A stretch of 64,000 nucleotides of DNA from Haloplasma contractile SSD-17B (GCF_000215935.2 NZ_AFNU02000004.1:186001-250000); one strand, 5' to 3'; numbered from the stretch's first letter, positions 8,792 through 16,662 are shown. The notes: generated from the letters alone by a model not told the origin. Numbers and translations are program-made.

Positions 8792-9499
8792 TTATTCGTA
8801 TTGATGATTATTTTTTATTTTATTAGCTTTTTTCCTAACATGACCATCTTTATCATTTAGTAAATCTCTAATAATATAAATAACAGATTCATCCCAATAA
8901 ATATCTATCAACTCTAAAGCCCATTCCCTGTGTCTGGCTAATTTACCTTTTGATAATATTTCAACAGCCTGCTTCCAATTATTTTCACATGCTCTTTGTC
9001 GTATAAACCAAGCCGCAACATCTTTTACTTGATTTGATTGATCATAAGAATATATATGTATTACTAACTGAAAATCATCTACTGATCCTACCTCGCAAAG
9101 ACATTCTACAGCTTCTTTCCTTACTTCTTCAATTAATGATTTTGTTAATTCTATAACTTTATTATATGCTTCTTTAATGCAATGAACTTTAATAGTTCTA
9201 AGAGTTGTAATAACTACATACTTTGATGTATCATCAAGTAGTTTAATTAACTCATTCTTTAACGAATATGCCATTTTATGATAGCTTAGTGCCTCAATTG
9301 CTAACCTTCTTTTACACCAATCTTTATCTAGTAAAACCTCTGATAATAGTTTTAAAGACTTTTCATCACCTTTATATCCTAGAGCAATACAAGCTACATT
9401 AAAATAGGCCATTTCCATATCCAACATTTTTTCTAATTCTAATATACTTTTATCACATGGGATTTTCACTCCATTAATAGATTCTGTCCTTTGATTCAT
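8792..9499 (-). CDS. HEAT-repeat protein, element cargo
   Basis: A 235-residue, all-helical protein made of HEAT-like repeats, for example LLDDTSKYVVITTLRTIKVH, LIEEVRKEAVECLCEVGS and LLNDKDGHVRKKANKI. No catalytic motif, signal peptide or membrane helix is seen. HEAT proteins are scaffolds for protein or nucleic acid partners. It follows the 251-residue gene by 44 bases in the same direction, which suggests an operon and possibly a functional pair. Function unknown. Confidence 0.75.
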   Translation of the reverse strand: MNQRTESINGVKIPCDKSILELEKMLDMEMAYFNVACIALGYKGDEKSLKLLSEVLLDKDWCKRRLAIEALSYHKMAYSLKNELIKLLDDTSKYVVITTLRTIKVHCIKEAYNKVIELTKSLIEEVRKEAVECLCEVGSVDDFQLVIHIYSYDQSNQVKDVAAWFIRQRACENNWKQAVEILSKGKLARHREWALELIDIYWDESVIYIIRDLLNDKDGHVRKKANKIKNNHQYE

Positions 9500-9543
9500 T
9501 TGTTAACCCCCTGTTTTTTTAAAATCAACTTATCCTAATAACA

Positions 9544-10299
9544 TTATTTAATTGTTCTATAGCTTAAACCTTCTGAAAAGTTATATTTTCCATTCATAAT
9601 ATCGTCTTTAGTTTGTTCATCAACTTTTATTCTTCTAGCAAAAAAATCTGATAACCATTTTATAGGTTCACTTACTTCACCTGTATATAAATCTATATCC
9701 TCTTCATGAAAATGGTTATGTACTCCATAATCATAGTAACCATTATCGCATATATAGCCAACATTATAGTAATTACTAAATGGCTTTATTTCCTTACTAG
9801 GACAAGCTGTTATGATATAAAGTTTCTTATTCTCTTTATTTTTATTATCTTTAACGATATCACCAATTTTAAATTTAGTGCCTGCATTTGCATTCAAATC
9901 ATCTGGCCTTATATCATAACTGCAATTATCATCAACATAGATATTTCTACTCAATAAATCACCTTGTAAGTTAAAATCCCAAACTATTTTAAAAGGATTT
10001 GATACTATACTTTCTTCATCTAAAGAAGTATAGTTATCATTAACATTAGGGTCTATCTCCTCTACTTCAAAAATAAAAGAAATACAATCTAATGTAAATT
10101 CTTTAAGTGAACACACATCTCTAAACTCATAGTTATTGTATAGATTTTTAATTTGATCTTGTAATGTTGTTTTTCCAGTACTTATAGCTAACTCTAAACT
10201 TGAAAATACCTCTGCTTTATATTCATATGGATCACACTTTGCATTAAAATTGTCATTAGTTTTATTAAATGCTACTGCTCGTAATAAAAATACTTTCAT
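9544..10299 (-). CDS. uncharacterised 251-residue protein, element cargo
   Basis: Not recognised. It is a soluble, acidic protein with no signal peptide or membrane helix. It starts MKVFLLRAVAFNKTNDNFNA. A middle part reads GTKFKIGDIVKDNKNKENKKLYIITACPS, which looks like a small beta-barrel (KOW/SH3-like) segment, followed by an aromatic stretch YICDNGYYDYGVHNHFHEEDIDLYTG. The C-terminus is helical. A Shine-Dalgarno (AAAGGAGGGCAA) supports the start. It is first in a two-gene unit with the HEAT protein and is divergent from the small RNA unit. Its function cannot be inferred. Confidence 0.75.
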   Translation of the reverse strand: MKVFLLRAVAFNKTNDNFNAKCDPYEYKAEVFSSLELAISTGKTTLQDQIKNLYNNYEFRDVCSLKEFTLDCISFIFEVEEIDPNVNDNYTSLDEESIVSNPFKIVWDFNLQGDLLSRNIYVDDNCSYDIRPDDLNANAGTKFKIGDIVKDNKNKENKKLYIITACPSKEIKPFSNYYNVGYICDNGYYDYGVHNHFHEEDIDLYTGEVSEPIKWLSDFFARRIKVDEQTKDDIMNGKYNFSEGLSYRTIK

Positions 10300-10379
10300 T
10301 TATTGCCCTCCTTTAGGTTATTTATTACATCATCTCTATAAATTATTGGTTTTATTATTTTAGAATATCAAAAATATAA

Positions 10380-10408
10380 TTGCATACAAACTTAATAAAT
10401 ATTATAAT
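10380..10408 (+). promoter_or_regulatory. promoter of the structured small RNA
   Basis: TTGCAT (10380-10385) and a perfect TATAAT (10403-10408) are separated by exactly 17 bases. Transcription would begin about 6-7 bases later, at the first bases of the closing helix of the RNA. Confidence 0.65.
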
Positions 10409-10412
10409 ATAT

Positions 10413-10593
10413 TTGTGTAGTGCTAATATATCCTGTGCTTTCGCAGGTATACTCATAAAGTAAGCGATTTGTCGCTTGCGGGAGGAGCAACAACATAATT
10501 GTAGCTTGAAAATATTCAAGTCCACTAAATATGTATAGCACTACACAACCATATTTACTGATAATGCTGGTCGAATTTCGATCCAGCTTTTTT
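10413..10593 (+). ncRNA. candidate structured small RNA (~180 nt), family not recognised
   Basis: The 5' end TTGTGTAGTGCTA (10413-10425) is the perfect complement of 10536-10548, giving a 13-bp closing helix. Inside are three hairpins: CCTGTG/CGCAGG with a 4-base loop (10432-10447), AAGCGA/TCGCTT with a TTTG loop (10462-10477), and CTTGAA/TTCAAG with an AATA loop (10505-10520). A single-stranded purine-rich stretch GCGGGAGGAGCAAC follows the second hairpin. A rho-independent terminator (10566-10593) ends the unit and a near-consensus promoter begins it. No open frame of note lies inside. It does not show the hallmarks I know of 6S, SRP, tmRNA, RNase P or T-box RNAs. No reverse transcriptase is adjacent, so a retron is unlikely. 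Confidence 0.75.
10566..10593 (+). terminator. terminator of the small RNA unit
   Basis: GCTGG/CCAGC outer stem with an inner TCGA/TCGA stem and one bulged base, followed by six T (10588-10593). Confidence 0.85.
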
Positions 10594-10609
10594 ATTTAAG
10601 TTACAAATT

Positions 10610-10861
10610 TTAGGTTTGACTTATAAGAAAAATTGTTCCAGTACAACCAATTATATTAAAGATTATCCATGCAATTTCTCCAATATCATTTTGTATAATA
10701 AACCATATCAATGATGTTGGTATTGAAAATAACGATTTAGTTGCATGAATTAAATTATACTCAATAGTACCCACATCTAAACCTAGCAACAATAGCGAGC
10801 ATATATAAGGAACTAAATTAATAATAAAAAACATTAATGCTATTCCTAATAATTTTCTCAT
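10610..10861 (-). CDS. small membrane protein, element cargo
   Basis: An 83-residue hydrophobic protein with two or three membrane helices: LLGIALMFFIINLVPYICSLL near the N-terminus, SLFSIPTSLIWFII in the middle and IAWIIFNIIGCTGTIFLI at the C-terminus. No family was recognised. It converges on the small RNA unit: its stop codon lies 16 bases from the RNA terminator, and no T-run follows on its own strand, so its transcript probably runs antisense over the RNA. A Shine-Dalgarno (GGGGTGAAAG) precedes the ATG. Confidence 0.55.
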   Translation of the reverse strand: MRKLLGIALMFFIINLVPYICSLLLLGLDVGTIEYNLIHATKSLFSIPTSLIWFIIQNDIGEIAWIIFNIIGCTGTIFLISQT

Positions 10862-11150
10862 ATTCTTTCACCCCGAGTTTTATCCTTCATATCATATAAA
10901 CCTAATATTTATAAAATATACCAAACATATATATAAATTATAGCATAAAATACTAACTTATGAGATATAAATTCCCTATTATTATTCATTTTAACTTCCT
11001 TTAATGACTAATCTATAGTGGTTAAGATTTTATATATTTATGATTAATTTTACTTATCACATATTATATTTTATATTTATATTCAACCTATGGTTGAGTC
11101 ATGGTAACTTAACTTGTTATTGATTCATCCGTTACTTTAGCATAAAATAT

Positions 11151-11170
11151 AATTGTAACCGGTTATAATT
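11151..11170. promoter_or_regulatory. palindromic operator upstream of the XRE-TPR regulator
   Basis: AATTGTAACCGGTTATAATT is a 20-bp palindrome with one mismatched pair, centred on CCGG. It overlaps a TATAAT (11164-11169) and ends 18 bases before the start codon. The position fits an autoregulatory operator for the HTH protein encoded downstream. Confidence 0.6.
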
Positions 11171-11187
11171 TAATTAAGGGGATAACA

Positions 11188-12270
11188 ATGAATATAGGAT
11201 TAAAGATTAAGAGTTTAAGAAGAGAACAAAATGTGACTCAAGAAAAACTGGCTGATTATTTACACATTTCTTATCAAGCTGTTAGCAAATGGGAAAATGA
11301 AACCGCATCTCCGGATATATCTCTAATTGTTCCATTGGCTAATTTTTTTGGTGTGACTACCGATTATTTACTTGATAACACTTCTAACGAAAATTATGCT
11401 GAAATTGAAGCAATCAACGATAAGATTGCATCCCTTCGTAATATCGGCAAGACTACAGAAGCAATAAAGTTGTTAAGTGATAGTCTACTGATCTATCCAA
11501 AGGAGTTTCGGTTTATGTACCTTCTCGCAAATATGTTATCTGGATACCATTCCACACCAGAGCAGGAGAAGCTTGCCAAACTAGAAAAATATGATGAACA
11601 AGCTGTTAAGCTTTGCGAGAAAATTCTAGAGGACTGCAGCGATGAGGAAATCCGAAATAGTGCAAAGATACTTTTATGTTACCAGTATCCAAAAGTCGGT
11701 AAAAGAGACAAAGCAATCGAATTAGCTAAGAAGATGCCTTCATTATATGCGACAGGATCATTGTTATTAGCATCGATTTATGATGGTGAAGAAAAAATTA
11801 AACAGAGACAAGAAAATCTCAAAGATTATCTCACACAGTCTGCGCTTGAACTATTATGGTCAATTTCCAATCAAAATTTGGGTAATGAGCTTAGCAATGA
11901 GGAAAAAATAGTGTATTTAAAAGACGCAATCACAATTATGAACACCTTATTTTATGATGGAAATTTCTTATTTGAACATATCCGCATGTTTGAAATATAT
12001 ATTCGTCTATCCCGGCTCATGGCTGAAACTGATAACTTACCTGAATGCTTAGAATGTCTAAAAAGTGCCAAATTCCATGCCTTACTTTATGATCAACTAC
12101 CAGAGGGTGATATACCTTACACTTCTCGTTACATTAACCGCTTGTCATTTAACCGAAAATCAATCTTAACAAACAGTGAAAACAGCGCAATTACTAATTT
12201 TAAAGAAACCCTAAAAAATAAATGTTTCGATAAATATAGGGATAATGTAGAATTTCTCGATTTATTATAG
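11188..12270 (+). CDS. XRE-family HTH regulator with TPR-like C-terminal domain
   Basis: A 360-residue protein. Residues ~7-62 form a Cro/C1-type helix-turn-helix (IKSLRREQNVTQEKLADYLH, then SYQAVSKWENE), followed by FFGVTTDYLLD. The remaining ~290 residues are helical with TPR-like repeats, the layout of peptide- or protein-sensing regulators (Rgg/PlcR-like) and of standalone XRE-TPR regulators. It is the only long plus-strand gene in the element. Its codon use is slightly less AT-rich than its neighbours', which hints at a separate origin. A palindrome in its promoter region suggests self-regulation. RBS AAGGGGATAAC. Confidence 0.88.
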   Translation: MNIGLKIKSLRREQNVTQEKLADYLHISYQAVSKWENETASPDISLIVPLANFFGVTTDYLLDNTSNENYAEIEAINDKIASLRNIGKTTEAIKLLSDSLLIYPKEFRFMYLLANMLSGYHSTPEQEKLAKLEKYDEQAVKLCEKILEDCSDEEIRNSAKILLCYQYPKVGKRDKAIELAKKMPSLYATGSLLLASIYDGEEKIKQRQENLKDYLTQSALELLWSISNQNLGNELSNEEKIVYLKDAITIMNTLFYDGNFLFEHIRMFEIYIRLSRLMAETDNLPECLECLKSAKFHALLYDQLPEGDIPYTSRYINRLSFNRKSILTNSENSAITNFKETLKNKCFDKYRDNVEFLDLL

Positions 12271-12278
12271 TAAGACAA

Positions 12279-12310
12279 AAGACAAGGAAAAATATATTTA
12301 TCCTTGTCTT
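12279..12310 (+). terminator. terminator-like hairpin after the XRE-TPR gene
   Basis: AAGACAAGGA pairs with TCCTTGTCTT across a 12-base AT-rich loop. The following T-tract is weak (GTTTAC). Confidence 0.5.
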
Positions 12311-12341
12311 GTTTACATTATTTTTTTAAATTAATTCTATA

Positions 12342-13027
12342 CTAAAAATCTTGATTTACTAACCTATATAGAGGTTCAATTTCCTCATTCCATTTTTCTG
12401 TACGTTTTATTTTTTTATTCTTATATACTTTATCAAAATCTAATTTATCTAGATTTTCTAGGATAAACTCTTCTGTAATCTCTTGATACTGAGATATATA
12501 TTTCCATTTTACTTTATTTTTATATTCTAATATAAAATCTTGCGATACTACTTGGTATCTTGAAATATTACTCCAACTAATTTGATTTATATGTTTTCTA
12601 ATAAAATTTTCTGATAATTTTTGATATTGACAGATTAATCGCCAATTTACATCACCTGAATATTTATCAATTATTTCTTCTGTTAACTTTTGATATCTAG
12701 AAATTGTCTTCCAATCAACTTTTTTTGCATTTTGATCTAAAAACTATTAGTTAATTTTTGATATTGACAAATATTAATCCAGTTAACATCGCTAGAATAC
12801 TTTGTAATCATACCTTCTGTTAATTTTTGTGATCTAGAAACTATTTCCCAATCAAGTTCTTCACAATACTCATCGATAAAATCATCTGACAACTCATAGT
12901 ATTCTAATATGTTTTGCCATCTCTCCCACGTAATATAACCGTAAACCATATCTTCTTTATCTAATATTTCATTTAATTCTTCTGACTCAACAAGGTCAAT
13001 TGAATCATCGTAATAGTCATCTAACAT
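12342..13027 (-). pseudogene. tandem-repeat protein with WxxI.(R/Q)YQ(K)L repeats, frameshifted
   Basis: The N-terminal part (96 codons from 13027) is acidic and then enters repeats of about 24-25 residues with the pattern Trp-x2-Ile-x-(Arg/Gln)-Tyr-Gln-x-(Leu/Val/Ile)-(Thr/Ser)-x2-(Phe/Ile)-Ile. At 12737 the frame ends in TAG, but the repeats resume at once in the -1 frame and run to a TAG at 12342, adding about 130 residues. The junction is a run of five T directly before AG. One more T would join the frames into a protein of ~228 residues. It is either broken, an indel error, or needs a -1 slip. I know similar repeats only from uncharacterised bacterial and giant-virus proteins. Confidence 0.7.
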
Positions 13028-13152
13028 AATTCTATCTCTCCTTAAAATAATTATTTATAATCAATATCGTTATAAGTATAGCATAATTTAGCAAAACGAC
13101 TTATGAAATTTCACAAGTCTTTTGCTATTTTTAGTATTATTTTATCTTGCTT

Positions 13153-14751
13153 CTAAGATTTTTTATATTCAAAAGTTTCACCTTGTGGAAAACTCGGATT
13201 TATTGATCTGTACAATATATCATCAAACTTTAAATCTATTTTCATATCTGCTTTAGATTTATCTATTATTTCAATTTTATCAACAATTAATCCTACAAGT
13301 TCTTTTACCTTTAATCGCTTATTTTCATTTTTAGTATTGAAGAGTATAGAAATATTTTTTAGAAAGGATTTTACATCATCAATTGTTATATCTAATTCTT
13401 CTCGATGTTTGATTTTAGTTTCAATATTTAATTCTTCGATACTTTGCTTATATTGATTAATCTCAGCAGCAATTGTCGCTAAATCTTCTTCAAGTTCTTT
13501 ATCAGTTATTAATTCTTTAATACTCAACTGTCTTAATTTTTGTTTTTTCTTCTCTAGTTCGTCTATTCTAATTTCAAGCCTTCTTAATTGTCCCTTATCT
13601 GAGTCCATATTTATCGTGTTATTTTTTATATATTCATATAAATTTTGAGTCAGTTCTTCTGAATTGAGGTCTTTAGCAATCTTCTTAAATGCTATTTTAT
13701 CGATTAAATCGACTCTAACACCATTTGAATGGCATGCAGTAACACCTTTATTATGAAATTGAGAACATGTATAGTAAAGATGTTCAATTCGCTTTCCTTC
13801 TTTATTCTTTCTTACTGACTTCGTTCCTACTACTTTAGAACCACATTCTGGACAACATAAAACTCCTGCTAAAATATACTTTCCAACAGGAGCTAATTTT
13901 CGCCTAGGATTATTTTTCATTTGTTCTTGCACTTTATCCCAGTCTTCTTTTGCAATAATTGCTTCATGCTCGCCTTCAACAAATATAGGATCTTCTGTTC
14001 TCCCTTTTCTTCTTTTAATATTCCAATCTTTATACTTTCCGTATTGAATGTATCCTGCATACAGTGGGTTAGACAATATAGTTTTAATTGTGTTAATTGC
14101 GAACAAGCTGTTTTTCTTAGTACGATAACCGTTCTTATTTAATCTATTTGCGATTGCTTTATAACCATGTCCACCTAAATACAAATTATAAATTTGTTGT
14201 ATTATCTGTTTCTCTTCTTCATTAACGACAATCTTTGTTTTTCGGCCACTATAATCACGATCATACCCCATAATAGGTCCAGAACCATAAATTTTTCCTT
14301 CTCTTGCTCTTCTTTCTGCACCTGTTCGTGTTTGTTCAATAATAAGGTTTCTTTCCATCTCTGCAAATATGCCCAAGAACTTTGCCATTGCTTCACCCAT
14401 TTGAAGAGATGTATCAATACCATCACCAATTGATTTAAACGTAACATTATTCTTCTTAAATTCATGTAATATGTTCTCAAGGTCTCGTGAATTTCTTGCT
14501 AATCTCGATATTTTTGTGACATATACTGCTTCTAAAATTCCTGCATCAACATCTTCTAACAATCTCTTTAGTTCCATACGGTCATCCGTGTTCTTACCTG
14601 ATATTCCACCATCTTTATATATAATATAATCTTTCTTTTCATAATTTGCTAAACCTATTAGTTTATCCTTTTGAGCTTCTAGTGAAAATCCTTCTTCTAC
14701 TTGTTTATCTGAACTTACTCGAATATATAATCCTATTTTCTTACTTTTCAT
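13153..14751 (-). CDS. large serine recombinase of the element (Ccr-like integrase/excisionase)
   Basis: A 532-residue large serine recombinase. The N-terminal resolvase domain (~1-150) has the nucleophile in IGLYIRVSSDKQ, then VEEGFSLEAQK, ISGKNTDDRMELKRLL and the catalytic-region ISRLARNSRDL. A recombinase domain follows (GYDRDYSGRKTKIVVNEEEKQII onward). The zinc ribbon is LCCPECGSKVVGTK with a second Cys pair at YTCSQ and ACHSNG, then a coiled coil (~380-450) and a C-terminal tail. It should catalyse integration and excision at the 17-bp rlmH sites. I chose the ATG at 14751 because AAAGGAG lies 9 bases upstream. The frame extends further upstream, but that part overlaps a small leader gene. 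Confidence 0.93.
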   Translation of the reverse strand: MKSKKIGLYIRVSSDKQVEEGFSLEAQKDKLIGLANYEKKDYIIYKDGGISGKNTDDRMELKRLLEDVDAGILEAVYVTKISRLARNSRDLENILHEFKKNNVTFKSIGDGIDTSLQMGEAMAKFLGIFAEMERNLIIEQTRTGAERRAREGKIYGSGPIMGYDRDYSGRKTKIVVNEEEKQIIQQIYNLYLGGHGYKAIANRLNKNGYRTKKNSLFAINTIKTILSNPLYAGYIQYGKYKDWNIKRRKGRTEDPIFVEGEHEAIIAKEDWDKVQEQMKNNPRRKLAPVGKYILAGVLCCPECGSKVVGTKSVRKNKEGKRIEHLYYTCSQFHNKGVTACHSNGVRVDLIDKIAFKKIAKDLNSEELTQNLYEYIKNNTINMDSDKGQLRRLEIRIDELEKKKQKLRQLSIKELITDKELEEDLATIAAEINQYKQSIEELNIETKIKHREELDITIDDVKSFLKNISILFNTKNENKRLKVKELVGLIVDKIEIIDKSKADMKIDLKFDDILYRSINPSFPQGETFEYKKS

Positions 14752-14845
14752 TGTTCTCTTCTCCTTTATTATCTTCATTAATTGACTCCAATAACAATTC
14801 ATATAATAACTCTAAAATTTTATTATCCTTATTTTTATTTACCAT
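14741..14845 (-). CDS. 34-residue leader protein overlapping the recombinase start
   Basis: A short frame starting ATG at 14845 behind TAGGTG (6-base spacing) and ending in TAA at 14741, 11 bases inside the recombinase gene. The product is small, acidic and helical (ILELLYELLLESINED). The overlap suggests translational coupling: the ribosome-binding site of the recombinase lies inside this frame. No known family. Confidence 0.5.
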   Translation of the reverse strand: MVNKNKDNKILELLYELLLESINEDNKGEENNEK

Positions 14846-14859
14846 TAGTTACACCTACC

Positions 14860-14891
14860 ATCATTAATTCGATAAATTTATCGTTAATGAT
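14860..14891. promoter_or_regulatory. palindrome upstream of the recombinase unit
   Basis: CGATAAATTTATCG (14870-14883) is a perfect 14-bp palindrome, extended by ATCATTAA and TTAATGAT arms with a 2-base bulge on one side. It lies 15-45 bases upstream of the leader gene and is a plausible operator controlling recombinase expression. Confidence 0.5.
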
Positions 14892-14946
14892 TTGTTAGTA
14901 GAATTTTATTAAAATAAAATCCTATCAACAATAAGTGCTCCAATAT

Positions 14947-14978
14947 AAAAAAAGAACCTAGATTTATTATCTAAGTTC
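14947..14978 (-). terminator. terminator after the accessory block
   Basis: On the minus strand GAACTTAGAT pairs with ATCTAGGTTC (one G-T pair) followed by seven T. It separates the accessory genes from the recombinase unit. Confidence 0.75.
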
Positions 14979-15042
14979 CTAGTTATTGAGCTATCGTAAA
15001 TGTGTAATATCAAATTAGAAATAAATAATTTATAATTTAACC

Positions 15043-15417
15043 CTATTTAATGAAGATCCTGCCGTATTTAAGCAAAGAATCCTCTCTGTAAGACCGTTTG
15101 GATGTTTTATATCCTAACGACATAAATATAAATTTTATAAAGCTACCTAAACATCTTTTATCATAAATACTGAGTTCCATATTTTTTATCTCATTACTAT
15201 AATATTCTATAAATGTATGAAGTGGCGCAATATTTAAATCTTGATTGAATATCATTAACTTTATTAATATATCATCTTGAATGGACCTTTTTACAAGATT
15301 CCATAATTCAGATCTATAATAATATTGTCCTAATACTGGTGATCTAGAACTTTCAATATTAAGACATACAATATCTTCTAGTAAATCCTTATCATAAACT
15401 ATTTTATTAAAATTCAT
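15043..15417 (-). CDS. uncharacterised element protein, paralogue of 18568-18975
   Basis: About 124 residues from the ATG at 15417, which has AGGAG at suitable spacing. The C-terminal two thirds resemble the protein at 18568-18975: (E)LWNLVKRSIQDDILIKLMIF matches LLNLWIEFLNDDDKVKMLFW, then LNIAPLHTFIEYYSNE matches LSIAPTHFFSKLYENE, and DKRCLGSFIKFIFM matches ERRCVGYLCSFLMQ, with a similar ending. No catalytic motif or known domain. Two diverged copies flank the accessory block, which suggests a duplication followed by specialisation. Confidence 0.65.
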   Translation of the reverse strand: MNFNKIVYDKDLLEDIVCLNIESSRSPVLGQYYYRSELWNLVKRSIQDDILIKLMIFNQDLNIAPLHTFIEYYSNEIKNMELSIYDKRCLGSFIKFIFMSLGYKTSKRSYREDSLLKYGRIFIK

Positions 15418-15567
15418 ATTCATTTCTCCTATTTTGATTATAATAAAAGCACACAAAATATACAGTATGCTTTGTTATAATAATCAAATCTTATTATATG
15501 ATTATATATAATTGAGTTGACTCTTTATATGTTATCAAAGTGATTATTCCACTTTGTTGTTTAATTA

Positions 15568-15828
15568 TTAATGTCTTATTAAGTATTTACCATTATTTAA
15601 TTCACTTATTTTTGAACTACTATTATTTTTGATATCCATGTACTCTGTTGTTGTTAATTCGGAGAATATTGAACATATTCCTATTACATCTAGTATTTCT
15701 ATTGTATTTATTTTTTTATTTAGTAATATATATATTTCCTTAAGAGCTTCATCACTAAATTGATTTTCTCTTGAGTATCTATGAAACTCATTCTTAAATT
15801 CATCATACTTCAATCTCTTAACAATCAT
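15568..15828 (-). CDS. small uncharacterised element protein (86 aa)
   Basis: Soluble, helical, no known domain. Its C-terminus (KISELNNGKYLIRH) resembles the end of the 148-residue protein at 16180-16626 (ETNQRVLVRHILNN), so the two may be distant relatives. A ribosome-binding site (AAAGGTATGATAGGG) precedes the ATG. Confidence 0.5.
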   Translation of the reverse strand: MIVKRLKYDEFKNEFHRYSRENQFSDEALKEIYILLNKKINTIEILDVIGICSIFSELTTTEYMDIKNNSSSKISELNNGKYLIRH

Positions 15829-15879
15829 TCCCTATCATACCTTTCATATGATTATTTTATAGTCTTAGTAAGTTTAAAT

Positions 15880-16125
15880 GGCGGGGGCCTAAGACCACCA
15901 ACGCCCCGCCTTCGTTGTTCGAGCATTTCTCAGCTCTATGAATTTATTTATTAGTATAAATAAAGTGGTCTTTAGTGTTAGTGTTAGGAAAGTCCCATCA
16001 ATTTGATAACCTATAGAGGGTAAGTTTCCTATCCTCGTATTACCTCACTGACTCAATTATCATTATTTATAATTGATCACTTAACATCCGCTGAACTGGA
16101 AGCAACTTCTCGCACCAGAACTTAT
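15880..16125 (-). ncRNA. structured, locally GC-rich intergenic segment with a possible pseudoknot
   Basis: In a strongly AT-rich region, GGCGGGG (15880-15886) pairs with CCCCGCC (15904-15910). The loop of that hairpin holds CTAAGACCAC (15889-15898), complementary to GTGGTCTTTAG (15965-15975) with one bulge, which would form a pseudoknot. Further pairs: TAGGAAA (15985-15991) with TTTCCTA (16025-16031), CCC with GGG inside it, a GAGC/GCTC hairpin, and CTGG...GAAG/CTTC...CCAG (16095-16117). No open frame of note. Same-strand neighbours suggest a minus-strand RNA, but I see no clear promoter. A DNA-level site such as a transfer origin is the alternative. Confidence 0.5.
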
Positions 16126-16179
16126 TTAATTATTTGTTGTTAACATTTTATTTTATTAAACTATATCCATCTAACTGAA

Positions 16180-16626
16180 TCAGTTATTGAGAATATGTCT
16201 TACTAGAACACGTTGATTTGTTTCTGTCGTAAAGGCTACGCTATCATTATCAATTGTTGCTATATTAATTTTTTTATTTAACATATCTAAGTTTGTATAT
16301 TCATTGTATAATACAATATTGATTAACCTAATAAATCCATTGTGCCCTAATTCATCATATAAATAACAGTAATACAAATGGTCATATGATATATTAGTTT
16401 CAGCTATTAACCATACTGCAAACTTAACATAATCTCTAAACTCATATACATCATGTTGTAAATCTTGAATAGGTTGAATACTATTAAAGATTGTTTCATC
16501 ATAGCCCATTTCAGCAACAATGTTAAACACTTCATCCATTCGAGTTATTATTTCAGGACTAAATACATATTTATTTTGAATCGCTTGTAACTCTTTGGTG
16601 TAAATGTTCTGTAACATTTTAATCAT
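16180..16626 (-). CDS. uncharacterised element protein (148 aa)
   Basis: A mostly helical soluble protein beginning MIKMLQNIYTKELQAIQNKY. No domain recognised. It follows ssb by 36 bases in the same orientation, so it belongs to the accessory operon. An ATG nine bases in (MLQNIY) is a possible alternative start. Confidence 0.65.
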   Translation of the reverse strand: MIKMLQNIYTKELQAIQNKYVFSPEIITRMDEVFNIVAEMGYDETIFNSIQPIQDLQHDVYEFRDYVKFAVWLIAETNISYDHLYYCYLYDELGHNGFIRLINIVLYNEYTNLDMLNKKINIATIDNDSVAFTTETNQRVLVRHILNN

Positions 16627-16662
16627 AATTTACCTCGCTTCCTAACCAATAGTAAGTAGGAA

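Noticed and set aside
10413-10593. Retron-type ncRNA (inverted ends resembling a1/a2)
   Set aside because: No reverse transcriptase gene lies nearby and there is no long msd-like hairpin. The end pairing alone is not enough.
13921-14480. Additional frames opposite or within the recombinase gene
   Set aside because: They lie in other frames of a clearly coding gene, with biased composition and no start signals.
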